This document shows positions 1 to 9,706 of a stretch of DNA of 64,000 nt, piece after piece. Source of the stretch: Oscillospiraceae bacterium (GTDB lineage: Bacteria > Bacillota > Clostridia > Oscillospirales > Oscillospiraceae); the NCBI GenBank assembly GCA_020025715.1, contig JAHHRQ010000001.1, forward strand, positions 14,638 to 78,637, given 5' to 3'. Each line of letters begins with the position of its first letter. Position 1 is the first letter of the stretch. Made by a program: the position numbers and the translations under genes. Below the pieces are notes generated by a model. That model was not told the origin of the DNA, ran no database searches, and worked only from the letters and a program-made list of their open reading frames with translations.

Positions 1-134
1 AAAATAAATGCTTTTTAAAAGTTGCGAAAAACGTAAAAACAGACGGAAATTCACGACTTATTCAAAACTTTAAAAGATTAAAGAACTTAATTGTGAATTT
101 TAATTATACTATTCGTAATTTAACGTAATTCGTC

Positions 135-163
135 TTGACTTAAACTTTTATATGTGTTACTAT
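135..163 (+). promoter_or_regulatory. Sigma-A type promoter of tRNA-Thr
   Basis: TTGACT at 135-140 and TACTAT at 158-163 are separated by exactly 17 bases and lie about 35 bases ahead of the tRNA. The sequence from 1 to 134 is AT-rich and I see no gene in it. Confidence 0.6.
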
Positions 164-198
164 ATAAAAGTTGATTTCAGAATAACTGTAATCAATTC

Positions 199-274
199 GC
201 TGGTATAGCTCAGTCGGTAGAGCACTTCACTCGTAATGAAGGGGTCGTGTGTTCAAGTCACATTACCAGCTCCA
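199..274 (+). tRNA. tRNA-Thr, anticodon CGU
   Basis: A full cloverleaf can be read. The acceptor stem pairs GCTGGTA (199-205) with TACCAGC (264-270), followed by the discriminator T and an encoded CCA. The anticodon stem CTTCA/TGAAG encloses the loop CTCGTAA, placing anticodon CGT at 232-234, which reads the ACG threonine codon. The T-arm contains GTTCAAGTC. It stands alone, with its own promoter and terminator. Confidence 0.95.
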
Positions 275-316
275 CGCCGCCGCGGTTGACGTATGAGCCC
301 TCGGTGGCGTCTTTTT
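274..316 (+). terminator. Rho-independent terminator of the tRNA
   Basis: ACGCCGCCG (274-282) pairs with CGGTGGCGT (302-310) and is followed by CTTTTT. The stem starts at the last base of the tRNA CCA end. Positions 317-402 show nothing recognisable. Confidence 0.75.
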
Positions 317-402
317 ATGCGCAGAAATAGACATAAAATTTAACGAAATAAAGTAAAACTTGTAGATATTACATAAATAATAATTTAATTTCCCAAAGTG
401 CC

Positions 403-431
403 TTGACAGGCTGGGGAATGAATGTTAGTAT
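403..431 (+). promoter_or_regulatory. Sigma-A promoter of the lysine-riboswitch operon
   Basis: A perfect -35 TTGACA (403-408), a 17-base spacer and TAGTAT (426-431) put the transcription start just ahead of the riboswitch P1 stem. Confidence 0.75.
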
Positions 432-448
432 ACAGAAAAATTGAATCG

Positions 449-616
449 CTTAGATAGAGGCGCGGTTTTCAAGAGTAAGCTTTCATAAAGTCATGCAACT
501 GTGAATGCTGAAAGGGGCGACCGCCGAAGCGTCGGAACAGTGCGTGATTTTCCGCCGCTGGTTCGTCAGATAATATCTGCCGGACTGTCACATAAGTTTT
601 TGTGAAGCGCTATCGA
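449..616 (+). promoter_or_regulatory. Lysine riboswitch (L box)
   Basis: The hallmark blocks of the lysine aptamer occur in order: the AGAGGCGCGG junction, AGTAAGC, AAAGGGGCGA then CCGCCGAAGC, CCGCCGCTGG, CCGGACTGTCAC and GTGAAGCGCTATC. The outer P1 stem pairs GATAG (453-457) with CTATC (610-614), so the aptamer closes cleanly. It sits between a strong promoter and a terminator hairpin and precedes an ABC importer. By family knowledge, bound lysine favours termination, which implies that the importer carries lysine or a lysine precursor. The call rests on several separated conserved blocks plus P1 closure. Confidence 0.9.
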
Positions 617-646
617 TGATTACCGGATTATACCGATTTTCCATGG

Positions 647-675
647 ACCGCTTACAAAAGCGGTTCATTTTTTTT
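647..675 (+). terminator. Riboswitch-controlled attenuator
   Basis: ACCGCTT (647-653) pairs with AAGCGGT (658-664) across a four-base loop, followed by a run of eight T. It lies between the lysine aptamer and the first structural gene, the position expected for the OFF-state terminator. Confidence 0.8.
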
Positions 676-732
676 ATTATCCTGCCGACAGGGAGAAAGT
701 GTCGGAGGACGGTATGTCCGAAAGGAAGAAAA

Positions 733-1602
733 ATGAAGAGAACATTATCAGTTATTCTGGCCCTTGTTTTAATGCTTGCGCTTACAGCATGCGGCGGAAA
801 CAGCGATGCACCTGCTGCCGGTGCAACAGGCGTTGAAGACGGCGTTTTGACCGTTGCAATGGAATGTGTTTACGCTCCTTACAACTGGACTCAGACCGAT
901 GATTCCAACGGTGCAGTTCCTATTTCCAATAACCCCGGCGCTTACGCAAACGGCTACGATATTATGATGGCAAAGAAGATCTGCGAAGCTAACGGCTGGG
1001 AGCTTGAGATTGTTCAGTCCGACTGGGACAGCCTTGTTCCCGGTATCCAGACCGGTCTTTTCGATGCAGTTATTGCAGGCCAGTCCATGACCGCACAGCG
1101 TTCCGAGCAGGTTGATTTTGCAGGCCCTTACTTCTACGCTACTATGGTCTGCCTCACCAAGGCTGACAGCCCCTTTGCTTCTGCAAAGAGCATTTCCGAC
1201 CTTGCAGGCGGCAAGTGCACTGCTCAGATTTCCACTATCTGGTACGACCAGTGCCTGCCCCAGATTGAGGGCGCAATCAAGCAGAGCGCCGCTGAAACCG
1301 CTCCTGCAATGCTTATGAACCTTGAAACCGGCATGGTTGACTTTGTCTGCACCGATATGCCCACCGCACAGGGCGCTGTAAAGGCTTACCCCGACATGGT
1401 TATCCTTGACTTCTCCGGCACTGAGGGTGATTTCCAGTTCAGCGAACAGGAGAGAGCAGAAAACGTTAATATCGGTATTTCTGTGAGAAAGGGCAATACC
1501 GAACTTAAGAACGCCATCGATTCCGTCCTCTCCACCATGACCGCAGATGACTTCAATAACCTTATGGCTGAGGCTGTTTCTGTTCAGCCCAAGCAGGCTT
1601 AA
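733..1602 (+). CDS. Amino-acid (probably lysine) ABC transporter substrate-binding lipoprotein
   Basis: A 289-residue extracytoplasmic solute-binding protein of the family-3 (polar amino acid) type. The N-terminus is a lipoprotein signal peptide ending in LTAC, with Cys20 as the predicted lipidated residue. The mature part has the two-lobe features of the family, such as YAPYNW near the start, GYDIMMAKKI and DAVIAGQSMT. The ATG at 733 is chosen because an AAGGAAG ribosome site lies just upstream and a signal peptide follows at once. An in-frame start at 616 would begin inside the riboswitch. It is the first gene of a three-gene operon with the permease and ATPase. The lysine specificity is inferred from the upstream riboswitch, not from binding-site residues. 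Confidence 0.9.
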   Translation: MKRTLSVILALVLMLALTACGGNSDAPAAGATGVEDGVLTVAMECVYAPYNWTQTDDSNGAVPISNNPGAYANGYDIMMAKKICEANGWELEIVQSDWDSLVPGIQTGLFDAVIAGQSMTAQRSEQVDFAGPYFYATMVCLTKADSPFASAKSISDLAGGKCTAQISTIWYDQCLPQIEGAIKQSAAETAPAMLMNLETGMVDFVCTDMPTAQGAVKAYPDMVILDFSGTEGDFQFSEQERAENVNIGISVRKGNTELKNAIDSVLSTMTADDFNNLMAEAVSVQPKQA

Positions 1603-1628
1603 GCTAATAAAAGAAGGGAGTTTCCCCG

Positions 1629-2465
1629 GTGAATGTTTTTTCACAGTTAATCAGTGATATAGGAAACCTTTTGCAGACCTACGGCCCCCAGTACCTTCGC
1701 GGTATAGGCTCCACTCTGGGTCTTGCACTGTCAGCCACTTTAATAGGCTGCGTTATAGGCTTCATCTGCGGAATTTTAAATACCATTCCTTATTCAAAGA
1801 ACGACTCCGGCGTTAAGAAATTCTTCCTTAAGCTTATAAGAGTGATAGTGAGAATTTACGTTGAAGTTTTCAGAGGCACTCCTATGATGCTTCAGGCAGT
1901 GTTCATATACTTCGGCCTGCCTTATTTCTCCGGCGGCACCATGCGCTTTGACAGCATCTGGGCGGCAGCACTTCTGGTTGTCTCCGTTAACACCGGCGCA
2001 TATATGGCAGAATCTGTCCGCGGCGGCATTATTTCCGTTGACCCCGGCCAGACCGAGGGCGCAAAGGCCATAGGAATGACCCATTTCCAGACTATGGTAA
2101 ATGTGGTGTTCCCTCAGGCGCTGAGAAACATTATGCCTCAGATCGGCAATAACTTCATAATCAATATTAAAGATACTTCCGTAATGTTCATTATCGGCTT
2201 TACTGAATTCTTTGCAGTACATAAGGCAGCAGTGGGTGCAACTTATCTGTATTTCCCCTCTGCCACAATAGAGATGATCGGCTACCTTACAATGACTCTG
2301 ATTGCATCCTTTATTCTCCGCTGGCTTGAAAAGAAGCTTGACGGCGACAACAGCTATGAGCTTGCAGCCGATGACCAGCTGGTAATGGCTGCCGGAACCT
2401 ACAATCACCCCGGTACTCCCTTCAAGGAGCAGAACAGGGAATTTGACGAAAAGAGAGGTCGCTGA
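1629..2465 (+). CDS. Amino-acid ABC transporter permease
   Basis: A 278-residue inner-membrane permease of the His/Glu/Gln/Arg type. It has several hydrophobic segments, and its cytoplasmic ATPase-contact (EAA) loop is visible as [14 protein letters not shown] followed by FPQALRN. The start is GTG, placed after the AGAAGGGAG ribosome site. It lies 26 bases after the binding protein and ends just before the ATPase gene. The C-terminal tail after the last helix is longer and more polar than usual, about 35 residues. It is expected to dimerise to form the import channel. Confidence 0.9.
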   Translation: MNVFSQLISDIGNLLQTYGPQYLRGIGSTLGLALSATLIGCVIGFICGILNTIPYSKNDSGVKKFFLKLIRVIVRIYVEVFRGTPMMLQAVFIYFGLPYFSGGTMRFDSIWAAALLVVSVNTGAYMAESVRGGIISVDPGQTEGAKAIGMTHFQTMVNVVFPQALRNIMPQIGNNFIINIKDTSVMFIIGFTEFFAVHKAAVGATYLYFPSATIEMIGYLTMTLIASFILRWLEKKLDGDNSYELAADDQLVMAAGTYNHPGTPFKEQNREFDEKRGR

Positions 2466-2466
2466 A

Positions 2467-3207
2467 ATGGAAGAAAATATTTTAGAAGTAAAGCACCTTT
2501 CCAAGGCTTTCGGACAGCATGAGGTTTTAAAGGACATTGACTTCTCCGTAGAAAAGGGAGACGTTATCAGTATAATCGGCGCATCCGGTTCCGGTAAATC
2601 CACCCTTCTGCGCTGCATAAATCTCCTCGAAACCGCTGATTCCGGCGAAATTCTCTACCACGGTGAAAACGTTCTGGACAGAAAGGTGAAGGCACCTGCT
2701 TACAGAGCAAAGGTGGGAATGGTTTTCCAGTCCTTTAACCTCTTTAATAATATGACTGTTCTGGATAACTGCATTGTAGGTCAGGTTAAGGTCTTGAAGA
2801 AAAACAAGGAAGAGGCCAAGCGTGAAGCCATGAAGTTCCTCGAAAAAGTAGGCATGGCACCTTACATAAACGCAAAACCCAGACAGCTCTCCGGCGGACA
2901 GAAGCAGAGAGTTGCAATCGCAAGAGCAATGGCAATGAACCCTGAGGTTCTGCTTTTCGATGAGCCTACCTCTGCACTTGACCCTGAAATGGTGGGCGAG
3001 GTGCTGAATGTTATGCGCTCCCTTGCTGCAAGCGGTATGACTATGCTGGTTGTTACCCACGAGATGGAATTTGCAAGAGACGTAAGCAATAAAGTGGTTT
3101 ACATGTATAACGGCGTAATCTGCGAGCAGGGCAGCCCTGAAGAAATTTTCGGCGCACCCCGGAAGCAGGAGACCCGTGACTTTCTTGCAAGATTCAGAAA
3201 CAACTGA
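2467..3207 (+). CDS. Amino-acid ABC transporter ATP-binding protein
   Basis: A 246-residue ATPase that powers the importer. Walker A is GASGSGKS at residues 38-45, the signature LSGGQKQR lies near 141, and the Walker B/catalytic part [13 protein letters not shown] lies near 161-173. A switch histidine occurs in VVTHEMEFA. The ATG at 2467 is preferred because AGAGAGG lies about eight bases before it. A start 24 bases earlier is possible but would overlap the permease gene. A strong terminator follows, closing the riboswitch-controlled operon. Confidence 0.92.
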   Translation: MEENILEVKHLSKAFGQHEVLKDIDFSVEKGDVISIIGASGSGKSTLLRCINLLETADSGEILYHGENVLDRKVKAPAYRAKVGMVFQSFNLFNNMTVLDNCIVGQVKVLKKNKEEAKREAMKFLEKVGMAPYINAKPRQLSGGQKQRVAIARAMAMNPEVLLFDEPTSALDPEMVGEVLNVMRSLAASGMTMLVVTHEMEFARDVSNKVVYMYNGVICEQGSPEEIFGAPRKQETRDFLARFRNN

Positions 3208-3224
3208 ATTATGTTTAATAGAAG

Positions 3225-3275
3225 ACCCTGCGGCATAAATTTCTCACAAGAAATTAAGACCGCAGGGTTTTTGCT
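3225..3275 (+). terminator. Rho-independent terminator of the ABC importer operon
   Basis: ACCCTGCGG (3225-3233) pairs with CCGCAGGGT (3260-3268) and is followed by TTTTTGCTTT. The next 115 bases are AT-rich and contain only the promoter of the following gene. Confidence 0.85.
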
Positions 3276-3390
3276 TTGTTAGCCGTTTCACTAATAAGTG
3301 TTTTGTCAATCTTTGCGTCAAATTTAAACAAAGCGTTCAATTTGCAATGAAGAAAAAAGCGGAATTGACATTTTTTAGTGGAAATCCTCT

Positions 3391-3419
3391 TTGCTCTTAT
3401 GTGAGTAGTGTGATATAAT
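3391..3419 (+). promoter_or_regulatory. Promoter of the TetR-like regulator
   Basis: TTGCTC (3391-3396), a 17-base spacer and a perfect TATAAT (3414-3419). Confidence 0.6.
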
Positions 3420-3446
3420 ACAAAACAGAACAGAGGGGGGTTGAAT

Positions 3447-4007
3447 ATGGCTACTTCAACTAAAGAAGCATTGGGTCATGCTCTTAAACAGATGATGACT
3501 GTAAAACCTATCAACAAAATCACTGTTAAAGATCTGGTAGGTATATGCAATGTAAACAGGCAGACTTTCTATTACCACTTTGATGATGTATATGATTTGC
3601 TGGAGTGGGTTTTTGAAGAGGATGCCAACAGAGTTTTACCTAAGGAAGTCAAGCTTTCCACATGGCGTGAAGATGTACAGGCGTTTTTTGATTATCTTCA
3701 GGAGAACAAAGCGTTTGCGCTTAACATCTATAATTCAAACAGCAGAAACGGTATGCTGAAATTTCTGAATGAAAGAATTGAAGGATGTATATGCAGTTTT
3801 TCTGCCATTGTTTCCGACGGACGCAATATTGACAGAAAAGACTTTGAGTTTATAGTGGCGCTTTATTCTAACGCTATTGTAGGTCTCATTGCTCAGTGGC
3901 TGGATCTTGGTATGCCCGCTCCGGACGAAGAGACTAAAGACCGCTTTATGAGAGTCCTTGAAAGCAGCATAGAGAATATTCTGATGCGCTTCCAGCTTAA
4001 TAAATAA
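3447..4007 (+). CDS. TetR/AcrR-family transcriptional regulator
   Basis: A 186-residue one-component regulator. The N-terminal DNA-binding domain is recognisable from INKITVKDLV, NVNRQTFYYHF and the following acidic helix, the helix-turn-helix pattern of TetR proteins. The rest is a helical ligand or partner domain, and the overall look resembles the DhaS/KstR-like subgroup. The ATG at 3447 follows the ribosome site AGAGGGGGG by six bases; a TTG six bases earlier abuts that site and is less likely. It is monocistronic with its own promoter and terminator. No co-transcribed effector gene is present, so the target is unknown. I saw no clear palindromic operator. Confidence 0.85.
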   Translation: MATSTKEALGHALKQMMTVKPINKITVKDLVGICNVNRQTFYYHFDDVYDLLEWVFEEDANRVLPKEVKLSTWREDVQAFFDYLQENKAFALNIYNSNSRNGMLKFLNERIEGCICSFSAIVSDGRNIDRKDFEFIVALYSNAIVGLIAQWLDLGMPAPDEETKDRFMRVLESSIENILMRFQLNK

Positions 4008-4017
4008 TCTGTATTTT

Positions 4018-4051
4018 AAAGCAGACAGCTAAAATCGGCTGTCTGCTTTTT
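4018..4051 (+). terminator. Rho-independent terminator
   Basis: AAAGCAGACAGC (4018-4029) pairs with GCTGTCTGCTTT (4038-4049), leading into a T-run. Confidence 0.85.
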
Positions 4052-4078
4052 AGCATGTATTTATAATGTAGCTTGCTG

Positions 4079-4107
4079 TTGAAAATTGGTGAGAATGAGA
4101 GTATAAT
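4079..4107 (+). promoter_or_regulatory. Promoter of the ybaK-uvrA group
   Basis: TTGAAA (4079-4084), 17 bases, TATAAT (4102-4107). Confidence 0.6.
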
Positions 4108-4137
4108 AAACTGATTATAATAGCCGGAGGATTAGCT

Positions 4138-4620
4138 ATGGCAGAGTTTAAGACAAACGTTATGCGTATTTTGGAACAGAAAAAAATCAAATATACACCC
4201 CATGAGTACGCCCATGGCGATGAAGCGGTGGACGGTGTTACGGTTGCGGAAATATGCGGACAGAATCCGGCGCAGGTTTTTAAAACTCTGGTGGCACAGG
4301 GAGCAAGCAAGAAAGTCTATGTTTTCGTTATCCCTGTTGCAATGAAGCTGGAGCTTAAGGCGGCGGCCAAAGCTGTGGGCGAAAAGTCCATTGCTATGGT
4401 ACATGTTAATGAAATAAATGCACTTACCGGATATATTCGCGGCGGGTGCTCTCCAATAGGAATGAAGAAAAGGTATACAACCACCTACCATGACAGCATA
4501 ACAGAACAGGAAACTGTTATGGTGAGTGCCGGAAAAATTGGGTATCAGGTTGAACTTTCCCCCGATGATCTTATTAAACTTACCGGAGGAAAAACAGCCA
4601 ATATAGCTTCGGAGGAATAA
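4138..4620 (+). CDS. ybaK: YbaK/EbsC-family Cys-tRNA(Pro)-type deacylase
   Basis: A 160-residue protein matching YbaK along its length. Visible features are YTPHEYAHG near the N-terminus, the segment [12 protein letters not shown] carrying the conserved lysine, [18 protein letters not shown], and the glycine-rich [15 protein letters not shown]. The family hydrolyses mis-charged aminoacyl-tRNA, classically Cys-tRNA(Pro), in the cytoplasm. It lies ten bases ahead of uvrA and is probably co-transcribed with it. A second, divergent member of the superfamily lies on the minus strand near 39.4-39.9 kb. Confidence 0.88.
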   Translation: MAEFKTNVMRILEQKKIKYTPHEYAHGDEAVDGVTVAEICGQNPAQVFKTLVAQGASKKVYVFVIPVAMKLELKAAAKAVGEKSIAMVHVNEINALTGYIRGGCSPIGMKKRYTTTYHDSITEQETVMVSAGKIGYQVELSPDDLIKLTGGKTANIASEE

Positions 4621-4630
4621 AAGCTTATAT

Positions 4631-7453
4631 ATGCAAAACAGCATTTCGATAAAAGGTGCAAGAGAAAATAACCTTAAAAATATTGATCTGGAATTTCCCA
4701 GGGATAAGCTGGTAGTGTTTACCGGCCTTTCCGGCAGCGGCAAATCCAGCCTGGCCTTCGACACTATTTATGCAGAAGGACAGCGCAGATATGTAGAGAG
4801 CCTCAGCTCCTACGCCAGAATGTTTCTGGGACAGATGGATAAACCGGATGTGGACTATATAGAGGGTCTTTCTCCTGCAATATCCATTGACCAGAAAACA
4901 ACTTCAAAAAACCCCCGTTCCACAATAGGAACAGTTACGGAAATTTATGACTACCTCAGACTTCTCTGGGCCAGAGTGGGCGTACCTCACTGTCCAAAGT
5001 GCGGAAAAGAGATTAAGCAGCAGAGTATAGACCAGATAGTTGACAGAATTATGGAGCTGCCCGAAAAAACCAGAATTCAGATTCTGGCGCCGGTTGTAAG
5101 AGGCCGCAAGGGCGAGCATGTAAAGGTATTTGAAGACGCTAAGAAATCCGGCTATGTGAGAGTTAAGGCCGACGGTATTGTGTACGATCTTTCCGAGGAA
5201 ATAAAGCTTGAAAAGAACAAGAAGCACAATATTGAAATTGTGGTGGACAGACTTGTAATTAAGCCCGACATTGAGCGCAGACTTACCGACTCTGCCGAAA
5301 CCGCTCTGGCGCTTTCCGGAGGCATACTGTATGTTGACCTTGTTTCCGAGGATAAGCAGCTTGTTTTTTCACAGAACTACGCCTGCGACGACTGCGGAAT
5401 TTCCATAGAAGAGCTGACCCCCAGACTCTTTTCTTTCAACAGCCCTCAGGGCGCATGTCCCACCTGTACAGGTCTCGGTATGCAGATGCGTGTTGACCCT
5501 GAGCTTATTATCCCCAATCCTGAGCTGAGCATAATGGACGGCGCTATAAGCGCATCCGGCTGGAGCAATGTGAGGGGAGACACCATTTCAAAAATGTATT
5601 TCGATGCCCTTGCAAAGAAATACAACTTTAAGCTGACAGACCCTGTGAAAAATCTCTCTAAAGAGGCCGTTGATGCCATCCTTTATGGTACAAAGGGTGA
5701 GCCTTTACAGCTCAAATATGAGAAAAACGAAGGCTACGGCGTTATTAAGAGAGAGTTTGAGGGTATAGTCAATAATCTTGAACGCCGTTATAAAGAGACT
5801 CAGAGCCCTGCAATGAGGGCGGAAATTGAAGACTGCATGTCCAAAATCCCCTGCCATGACTGCGGAGGAAAGAGACTTAAAAAGTCTGCTTTGGCGGTTA
5901 CTGTGGGCGGCATGAATATTGCCAAGTTTACGGAGCTTTCCGTTACGAAGGCAATAGAATTTATGGATAATCTTGAGCTCAGCGAAAAAGACATGATAAT
6001 CGCAGAGCGTATTATAAAGGAAATTAAGTCCAGACTCAGCTTCCTGCAAAGCGTAGGACTCGGATACCTTACCCTTTCCAGAAGCGCGGCTACTCTCTCC
6101 GGCGGTGAGAGCCAGAGAATCCGTCTTGCAACTCAGATAGGTTCAAGCCTTATGGGTGTTCTGTATATTCTGGATGAGCCCAGCATAGGCCTGCACCAGA
6201 GGGACAATGCAAGACTTATTGAAACCCTGAAACGGCTCCGCGACTTAGGCAACACCCTTGTAGTGGTAGAGCATGACGAGGACACCATAAGAGCCGCAGA
6301 CTTTGTGGTGGATATTGGCCCGGGAGCGGGCGTAAAAGGCGGAGAGCTTGTGTGCGCAGGCAGTGTTGAGGATATATGTAACTGCGAAGAATCAATTACA
6401 GGCCAGTACCTCAGCGGAAAGAAGAAAATCCCGGTGCCTGAAAAGCGCCGCGAGGGCAACGGAAAGCGCCTTCTTATTAAGAATGCTCAGGAAAACAACC
6501 TTAAGGGTATAGACGTTGAAATCCCTCTTGGCAAGCTTGTGTGCGTTACCGGCGTTTCCGGCAGCGGTAAATCTTCCCTTATAAATGAGATACTTTATAA
6601 GACACTTGCTGCTGAAAAGAACAGAGTGAAGGTACGACCGGGAAAATCTGACGGTATTGAGGGTCTTGAGAATATAGACAAGGTTATATGCCTTGACCAG
6701 AGCCCTATCGGCAGAACTCCCCGTTCAAACCCCGCCACCTATACAGGCGTTTTCAATGATATAAGAGAGCTTTTTGCCTCTACTAAGGATGCAAAGCTCC
6801 GAGGCTATAATCAGGGCAGATTTTCCTTTAACGTCCGGGGCGGACGCTGCGAAGCCTGCTCAGGTGACGGCCTTGTGAAGATAGAAATGCACTTTCTCCC
6901 TGATGTTTACGTCCCGTGTGACGTGTGCGGCGGAAAGCGCTATAACAGAGAAACTTTGCAGGTTAAGTACAAGGGCAAAAATATTGCCGAGGTACTGGAA
7001 ATGACAGTGGAAGAGGCTTGCTCTTTCTTTGCAAATCAGCCTAAAATAATAAAGAAACTGCAAACTCTTTATGATGTGGGTCTTGGATATGTGCGTCTGG
7101 GCCAGTCAAGCACCACTCTTTCCGGCGGCGAAGCACAGAGAGTGAAGCTTGCAACCGAGCTTTCAAAGCGCAGTACCGGAAACACGGTGTATGTTCTGGA
7201 TGAGCCGACTACCGGGCTTCATGTGGCAGACGTACACAGACTCATAGATATATTAAACCGCTTTGTCGATGCCGGAAATACGGTGGTAGTTATAGAGCAT
7301 AATCTGGACGTTATAAAAGTAGCGGACCATATTATCGACCTCGGACCGGAAGGCGGAGACGAAGGTGGAGAGCTGGTGTTTGCCGGCACTCCCGAGGACT
7401 GCACCAAGTGCGAAAGAAGCTACACGGGCCAGTTCTTAAAACCCCTGCTGTAA
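4631..7453 (+). CDS. uvrA: Excinuclease ABC subunit A
   Basis: A 940-residue DNA-damage sensor of nucleotide excision repair. It is a tandem ABC ATPase: first Walker [10 protein letters not shown] near residue 33, second GVSGSGKSS in the C-terminal half, and two signatures LSGGESQR and LSGGEAQR. Zinc-finger cysteine pairs are visible ([26 protein letters not shown] with CDVCGGKR). Length is typical of UvrA. The SD site GGAGGA lies in the tail of the preceding gene, rather far from the start, so translation may be partly coupled. No uvrB or uvrC is present in the window. Confidence 0.97.
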   Translation: MQNSISIKGARENNLKNIDLEFPRDKLVVFTGLSGSGKSSLAFDTIYAEGQRRYVESLSSYARMFLGQMDKPDVDYIEGLSPAISIDQKTTSKNPRSTIGTVTEIYDYLRLLWARVGVPHCPKCGKEIKQQSIDQIVDRIMELPEKTRIQILAPVVRGRKGEHVKVFEDAKKSGYVRVKADGIVYDLSEEIKLEKNKKHNIEIVVDRLVIKPDIERRLTDSAETALALSGGILYVDLVSEDKQLVFSQNYACDDCGISIEELTPRLFSFNSPQGACPTCTGLGMQMRVDPELIIPNPELSIMDGAISASGWSNVRGDTISKMYFDALAKKYNFKLTDPVKNLSKEAVDAILYGTKGEPLQLKYEKNEGYGVIKREFEGIVNNLERRYKETQSPAMRAEIEDCMSKIPCHDCGGKRLKKSALAVTVGGMNIAKFTELSVTKAIEFMDNLELSEKDMIIAERIIKEIKSRLSFLQSVGLGYLTLSRSAATLSGGESQRIRLATQIGSSLMGVLYILDEPSIGLHQRDNARLIETLKRLRDLGNTLVVVEHDEDTIRAADFVVDIGPGAGVKGGELVCAGSVEDICNCEESITGQYLSGKKKIPVPEKRREGNGKRLLIKNAQENNLKGIDVEIPLGKLVCVTGVSGSGKSSLINEILYKTLAAEKNRVKVRPGKSDGIEGLENIDKVICLDQSPIGRTPRSNPATYTGVFNDIRELFASTKDAKLRGYNQGRFSFNVRGGRCEACSGDGLVKIEMHFLPDVYVPCDVCGGKRYNRETLQVKYKGKNIAEVLEMTVEEACSFFANQPKIIKKLQTLYDVGLGYVRLGQSSTTLSGGEAQRVKLATELSKRSTGNTVYVLDEPTTGLHVADVHRLIDILNRFVDAGNTVVVIEHNLDVIKVADHIIDLGPEGGDEGGELVFAGTPEDCTKCERSYTGQFLKPLL

Positions 7454-7483
7454 AGAAAATGATGTGAAACGGAGAAAACAGGA

Positions 7484-9706
7484 ATGGAACAGGAAATTGA
7501 ATTTATTGAATTGACGGGTACTGTGGACTCTGTTATCTATAAGAACGAGGAGAACGGTTATACCGTTCTCCGTCTTTGTGACGAAAACGGCCAGCTTCAG
7601 ACGGTGGTTGGATATTTCCCTTACATAAGCCCCGGCGAGAGCATGATTGTAAGCGGAAACTGGAAAACTCACAGTGTCCACGGACGGCAGTTTTCGGCGG
7701 AATTTGCCCAGCGCCTTATGCCTACCGGCAAAAAGGCAATATATGAATATCTGGCAGGCGGCTCTATTAAGGGCGTCGGCCCTGCAACTGCGGCTATGAT
7801 TGTTGACCGCTTCGGGGACAGAAGTCTTGATGTTCTTGAAAGCTCTCCGGAGGAGCTTTGCAAAATAAAGGGCATAAGCCTGCAAAAGGCAAAGCAGATG
7901 TCAAAGAGCTTTAACCAGCAGGCAGGTGTAAGACGGCTTATGGAATTTATCTGCTCCTTCGCCCTGAGACCTGTCCTTGCAATGCGCATGTATAAATATT
8001 ACGGCAGCGGAGCTATTGATGTGCTGCGGGCAAACCCTTATATAATTTCCGCCGCTCACATAGGCGGCAGCTTTGCGGAGGCTGACAAGCTGGCTCTTGA
8101 AATGGGCTTTGACAGTTTCAGCCCCAGCAGAATTGATGCGGCGGTACTGTTTGAATTAAAGTATAATACCGGAAACGGACACTGCTTTATACCGAGAGAA
8201 AAGCTTGCCGCAGCAACAGCCCAGCTTATAGGCGTGGATGATGAAACCGCTTATGAGAGCATCGACAGATTGGTTGCATCGGGACAGCTTGTCATGGAAG
8301 AAATAGGCGGCTGCAATGCCTGCTATCTGCCTGAACTTTATGAGGCGGAAAAGGATGCAGCGGAGCGCATTTCACATATGTGCATGAATAAAATGACAGA
8401 AAATGTGGATGTGGACAGGCTTATTTCAGACCTTGAAGAGCGGCAGCATATACACTATGCCGAAAGGCAGAAAGAAACTCTGCGTCTGGCGCTTGAAAAT
8501 CAGATTGTAGTAATAACCGGCGGCCCGGGTACAGGTAAAACAACGGCTATTCGGGCAATTATTGAGATGTTCGGCAGGCTGAAAATTAAAACTCTCCTTG
8601 CCGCCCCTACCGGAAGAGCTGCAAAACGCATGAGCGAGCTTTCCGGAAAAGATGCCTCGACTGTACATAGAATGTTAGAAGCCAAATTTGATGAGGACGG
8701 GGAAAGACTGATCTTCACCAAAAATGAGGATGACCAGTTAGACTGCGGCGCGGTTATTCTGGACGAGTGTTCCATGGTGGACATTTCACTAATGGATGCG
8801 CTGTTAAAGGCCATGCCGGTGGATGCAAGACTTGTTATGGTGGGCGACGCTGACCAGCTCCCCTCGGTAGGCCCCGGAAAGGTTTTTTCCGCTGTAATCC
8901 GCAGCGGCGTTGTGCCGACTGTACGGCTGACCGAAATTTTCCGCCAGAATGAGGGAAGCAAAATAGTCCGCAATGCTCATATGATAAACAGGGGAGAGCA
9001 TCCGGATCTGTCTGAAAATAAGGGAGACTTTTTCCGTCTTAGACGGCTTGAAGCAGGAAGTGCAGTGGATACAATTCTTGAACTTTGCACTCAGCGCCTT
9101 CCTTTAAAAATGCACATTCCCTCCGAAGATATTCAGGTTTTATCACCGGGCAGAAAAGGTGAGCTTGGAACAATAAACCTTAATAAGCGGCTTCAGGAAG
9201 TTTTAAATCCTCCTGCGAAGGAGAAAAAAGAAAAGCTCTTCGGTGATTTTGTTTTCCGCGAGGGAGACAGAATTATGCAGATTCGCAATAACTACGATAT
9301 AATGTGGGAGAGCGAGGATGGCAGAGAGAGCGGCAGCGGTATTTTTAACGGCGATATAGGCGTTATAAAGGCCATAGATAAAGAAACCGAAACCATGAAG
9401 CTGGATTTTGACGGAAAGATTGCCACATACGGCTTTGAGCTTTTAACGGAGCTTGAACACGCATGGGCGATGACCGTACATAAATCTCAGGGCAGCGAGT
9501 ACAGGGCTGTAATTCTTGCCTTAAACCCCGGCTCACAGCTGCTGATGACAAGGGGAGTTCTTTATACTGCCGTCACCAGAGCGAAAGAGCTTTTAATTCT
9601 GGTTGGCGATGACAGAACGGCATATCAGATGATAGATAACTACCGCGTCTCAAACCGCTATTCGGCACTGAGACTGAGGATTAAAAAACTCTGCGGTGCG
9701 GAATAA
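7484..9706 (+). CDS. recD2: RecD2-type ATP-dependent DNA helicase
   Basis: A 740-residue superfamily 1B 5'-3' helicase of the kind found without RecBC. The N-terminal third contains the OB-like and helix-hairpin-helix region (GVGPATAAMIVDRFG, KIKGISLQKA). Walker A GGPGTGKTTAIRA is near residue 346, Walker B is in ILDECSMVD, and motif III is GDADQLPSVGPG. The C-terminal UvrD-like part carries AWAMTVHKSQGSEY and LYTAVTRAKELL. It follows uvrA by 30 bases and overlaps comFC by one base (TAATG), which suggests translational coupling. Confidence 0.93.
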   Translation: MEQEIEFIELTGTVDSVIYKNEENGYTVLRLCDENGQLQTVVGYFPYISPGESMIVSGNWKTHSVHGRQFSAEFAQRLMPTGKKAIYEYLAGGSIKGVGPATAAMIVDRFGDRSLDVLESSPEELCKIKGISLQKAKQMSKSFNQQAGVRRLMEFICSFALRPVLAMRMYKYYGSGAIDVLRANPYIISAAHIGGSFAEADKLALEMGFDSFSPSRIDAAVLFELKYNTGNGHCFIPREKLAAATAQLIGVDDETAYESIDRLVASGQLVMEEIGGCNACYLPELYEAEKDAAERISHMCMNKMTENVDVDRLISDLEERQHIHYAERQKETLRLALENQIVVITGGPGTGKTTAIRAIIEMFGRLKIKTLLAAPTGRAAKRMSELSGKDASTVHRMLEAKFDEDGERLIFTKNEDDQLDCGAVILDECSMVDISLMDALLKAMPVDARLVMVGDADQLPSVGPGKVFSAVIRSGVVPTVRLTEIFRQNEGSKIVRNAHMINRGEHPDLSENKGDFFRLRRLEAGSAVDTILELCTQRLPLKMHIPSEDIQVLSPGRKGELGTINLNKRLQEVLNPPAKEKKEKLFGDFVFREGDRIMQIRNNYDIMWESEDGRESGSGIFNGDIGVIKAIDKETETMKLDFDGKIATYGFELLTELEHAWAMTVHKSQGSEYRAVILALNPGSQLLMTRGVLYTAVTRAKELLILVGDDRTAYQMIDNYRVSNRYSALRLRIKKLCGAE

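Noticed and set aside
616..732. Upstream extension of the lysine-binding protein from an ATG at 616
   Set aside because: The added 39 codons run through the riboswitch end and the attenuator; the ATG at 733 has a ribosome site and begins a proper lipoprotein signal peptide.
3365..3370. A perfect TTGACA upstream of the TetR-like gene
   Set aside because: No -10 box at 16-18 bases follows it; the TTGCTC/TATAAT pair downstream fits better.
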